7,675 nt of DNA from Halobacteriovoraceae bacterium (GTDB lineage: Bacteria > Bdellovibrionota > Bacteriovoracia > Bacteriovoracales > Bacteriovoracaceae): positions 1-7,675 of the forward strand of contig JABJPQ010000087.1 in assembly GCA_018663815.1 (NCBI GenBank). The letters run 5' to 3'. The position numbers and the translations under genes are program-made. This document shows positions 5,808 through 7,675 of the stretch, piece after piece; position 1 is the first letter of the stretch; every line of letters begins with the position of its first letter. The notes below the pieces were generated by a model, which saw only the letters and a list, made by a program, of their open reading frames with translations, was not told the origin of the DNA and searched no databases.

Positions 5808-7130
5808 TTGAATAATAAAAACAAAACTTTTGTCCTAGACACCAATGTTCTATTGTTTGATCCAAGCTCAATTAATAAGTTTTCAGATAATAACGTTTTT
5901 ATACCACTTATTGTAGTTGAAGAGTTAGATCGCTTTAAAAAAGATCAAACAGAGAATGGAAGAAATGCGAGATATTTTTCTCGACTGGTTGATGATTTAA
6001 GATCAAGTGGGTCGTTAGTTAAAGGAGTCCCTCTAAGTAGTGGAGGAAATCTACGCATAAGCATTTTGAGGGAACCAGCTACCAAGCATATCGGAATTGA
6101 TCTTTCAATTAACGATAATCTTATTTTAGCGAACACACTTTATCTAAAAGAGAATGGTGAAAATGTTGTTCTTATTACTAAAGATATTAATCTTAGACTA
6201 AAGGCGGATGCACTTGGTGTTGCAGCTGAGGATTATGAAACATCTGAGATAAGCATTGATGAGCTGTACTCTGGACAACGAACTTTTGAAATTACTGATA
6301 CTCGTTTAACTGAGTTTGAAAAAAATAGATTTCTTGAACTTACTGAAGAAGAGAAAAAAACTTTTTTTGCAAATGAGTATCTGATTATTCATGAAATAGG
6401 TAATCCACAACATCGTTTGCTAGGAAGATATCATCAAAAAAAGGGTGGCATAGTTCCATTAATAAAAACCCGTGAAGGTGTGTGGGGAATTCACCCCAAA
6501 AATGTTGAGCAACAATTTGCTCTTGATGCTTTATTAAATCATGAAATAAGTTTGGTTTCACTAGTGGGAAAAGCGGGAACAGGAAAAACCTTGTTAGCTA
6601 TAGCAGCTGGACTTGAAGTGGCCATAGGTCAGCAACAGTTCTCGCGGGTTCTTGTCTCAAGACCCATTGTTCCCATGGGAAGAGACTTAGGCTATCTTCC
6701 AGGCGATGTTAATGAAAAGCTTGGTCCTTGGATGCAACCAATTTTTGATAATATCGATTTTCTTTTTGGTAACCAAAGGGTTAATAATCAAGTGACAACT
6801 TGGGATGAGCTTATCAATCAAGGTTTATTACATGTTGAGCCGCTCACTTATATTAGAGGTCGTTCTTTGCCTGGGCAATACATGATTGTGGATGAGGCTC
6901 AAAACCTTACCCCCCATGAGATTAAAACAATAATAACCAGAGCAGGCGAGGGAACAAAAATTGTTTTAACTGGTGATAGTGAACAAATAGATAACCCATA
7001 TCTTGATTCAATTAATAATGGACTAGTTTATTGTATTGATCGTTTGAAAAAAGAAGATATTGTCGCTCATACAAAACTTGTTCAAGGGGAGAGGTCACCT
7101 CTTTCTGAAATTGCGAGTGAGTTTTTGTAG
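5808..7130 (+). CDS. PhoH family protein with N-terminal PIN domain (PhoH2-type)
   Basis: This 440-residue protein joins an RNase-like PIN domain to a PhoH ATPase, the architecture known as PhoH2, reported for homologues to unwind and cleave RNA. The PIN domain (about 7-145) begins VLDTNVLLFD and shows the acidic metal-binding set Asp11, Glu39, Asp103 and Asp126, so it looks catalytically intact. The PhoH part (about 230-440) has Walker A GKAGTGKT (254-261); SRPIVPMGRDLGYLPGD (284-300), a family signature; Walker B MIVDEAQN (359-366); LTGDSEQ (387-393); and GERSPL with Arg429, a likely arginine finger. The TTG start is set by GGAGGG 5 bases upstream. The protein should be cytoplasmic. The following PilZ gene begins on the base after its stop codon, so the two are probably one operon. 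phoH is a common name, but I leave the symbol blank because PhoH1 and PhoH2 types differ. Confidence 0.95.
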   Translation: MNNKNKTFVLDTNVLLFDPSSINKFSDNNVFIPLIVVEELDRFKKDQTENGRNARYFSRLVDDLRSSGSLVKGVPLSSGGNLRISILREPATKHIGIDLSINDNLILANTLYLKENGENVVLITKDINLRLKADALGVAAEDYETSEISIDELYSGQRTFEITDTRLTEFEKNRFLELTEEEKKTFFANEYLIIHEIGNPQHRLLGRYHQKKGGIVPLIKTREGVWGIHPKNVEQQFALDALLNHEISLVSLVGKAGTGKTLLAIAAGLEVAIGQQQFSRVLVSRPIVPMGRDLGYLPGDVNEKLGPWMQPIFDNIDFLFGNQRVNNQVTTWDELINQGLLHVEPLTYIRGRSLPGQYMIVDEAQNLTPHEIKTIITRAGEGTKIVLTGDSEQIDNPYLDSINNGLVYCIDRLKKEDIVAHTKLVQGERSPLSEIASEFL

Positions 7131-7675
7131 ATGACAGTTAAAACTGCTTATCAGAGAAAATATTTAAGAGCACCATTTACACAAGATGTCTTGTATGGGG
7201 ATGGAGGGTTCGTACATAAAGCGAAAGCACTAAATCTTTCTGAGGGAGGAATCCTTTTAAGTGAACTAGGATGCATTCCAGCTGATGAGTGTATTTCATT
7301 TATGTTCCAACTTCCTCGCTATTCTTTATTTAAAAATTTTCATCTAGAGGATTTAAGGCAAGTAAATCGTGAACAGCTCGAAACGAGCACGATTCGTTTT
7401 AATGCTCACATGGTACGAAAACCTGGTAATACGCCATCAGCGACAGAAGGGGTGTTTTCACCTAAGGTCGGTTTTGAAATTAAAGAGATTGCTCCTATTT
7501 ATCAAAAATATATCTATGAATATGTTGATGTTTTTTCCAGCAACTTGATTTATATGCAGGTTCTTATAGACACACTTCAATCTGACCAAACAAACTTACC
7601 AAAGCTTCGTTTGTTATCTCATATCTTGGGATATGATCAAAATGATAAGGTGGCTTATTTAAGAAAGGTTATTGA
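7131..7675 (+). CDS. PilZ-domain protein, putative cyclic-di-GMP receptor, 5' part
   Basis: An open frame starts at the ATG directly after the phoH stop and continues to the right edge (181 full codons), so the C-terminus is missing. GTGAG about 9 bases upstream can serve as ribosome site. The N-terminus has the two PilZ ligand motifs: RKYLR (9-13, RxxxR) and NLSEGG (35-40, N/DxSxxG). These bind cyclic-di-GMP in known PilZ proteins. Strands such as ISFMFQLP (54-61) and KVGFEIKEI (112-120) fit a PilZ barrel, with a long polar insertion between them (about 65-105). From residue 123 on the sequence turns helical (YIYEYVDVFSSNLIYMQVLI), giving an extra segment beyond the core domain. There is no signal peptide, so it is likely cytoplasmic. 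Both key motifs are intact, so binding is plausible, but the target is unknown. Confidence 0.85.
   Translation, partial: MTVKTAYQRKYLRAPFTQDVLYGDGGFVHKAKALNLSEGGILLSELGCIPADECISFMFQLPRYSLFKNFHLEDLRQVNREQLETSTIRFNAHMVRKPGNTPSATEGVFSPKVGFEIKEIAPIYQKYIYEYVDVFSSNLIYMQVLIDTLQSDQTNLPKLRLLSHILGYDQNDKVAYLRKVI

Noticed and set aside
5945..6136. 63-codon minus-strand frame inside phoH
   Set aside because: It is antisense to the intact PIN domain and has no independent support.
1..7675. Search by eye for CRISPR arrays, tRNA/rRNA genes, transposase, integrase, toxin-antitoxin or defence genes
   Set aside because: No spaced repeats, cloverleaf patterns or relevant protein motifs were seen. The PIN domain is fused to PhoH and is not a stand-alone VapC toxin with an antitoxin partner.

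Overview
This is an AT-rich bacterial window with tightly packed genes, almost all on the + strand. Several features fit a low-GC member of Bdellovibrionota, such as a Bacteriovorax/Halobacteriovorax-like predator: AT-rich codon use, TTG starts behind strong Shine-Dalgarno sites, a lipoprotein plus outer-membrane barrel pair, and a PilZ gene directly behind a PIN-PhoH gene. This assignment is inferred from style and gene content. No rRNA or marker gene in the window proves it.

Layout: (1) Positions 1-333 (- strand) hold the 5' part of an unrecognised protein gene that runs off the left edge. (2) A 193-bp divergent, very AT-rich region (334-526) must hold promoters for both directions and contains a sigma-28-like box. 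(3) Positions 527-3488 are a run of four + strand genes: an unusual acidic protein with a Glu/Val/His-rich body and a small C-terminal beta domain; rsmD (16S rRNA guanine-N2 methyltransferase); coaD (phosphopantetheine adenylyltransferase); and a class I PLP aminotransferase that overlaps coaD by 4 bases. (4) Positions 3561-5680 encode a lipoprotein and an outer-membrane beta-barrel protein of FadL/PorV-like style. Their genes overlap by 4 bases, so they are probably made together and may act together in the outer membrane. (5) After a 127-bp gap come a PIN-PhoH ATPase/RNase gene with a TTG start (5808-7130) and, immediately after its stop, a PilZ-domain gene (putative cyclic-di-GMP receptor) cut by the right edge.

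The housekeeping genes (rsmD, coaD, aminotransferase, phoH) are confidently identified. The least explained parts are the acidic protein, the lipoprotein/barrel pair, and a 15-bp element shared exactly by the leaders of coaD and the lipoprotein gene. That element contains the Shine-Dalgarno site and in both places can fold into a hairpin that would hide it. No tRNA, rRNA, CRISPR array, insertion sequence or phage gene is visible. There is no gene-free stretch longer than 300 bases.
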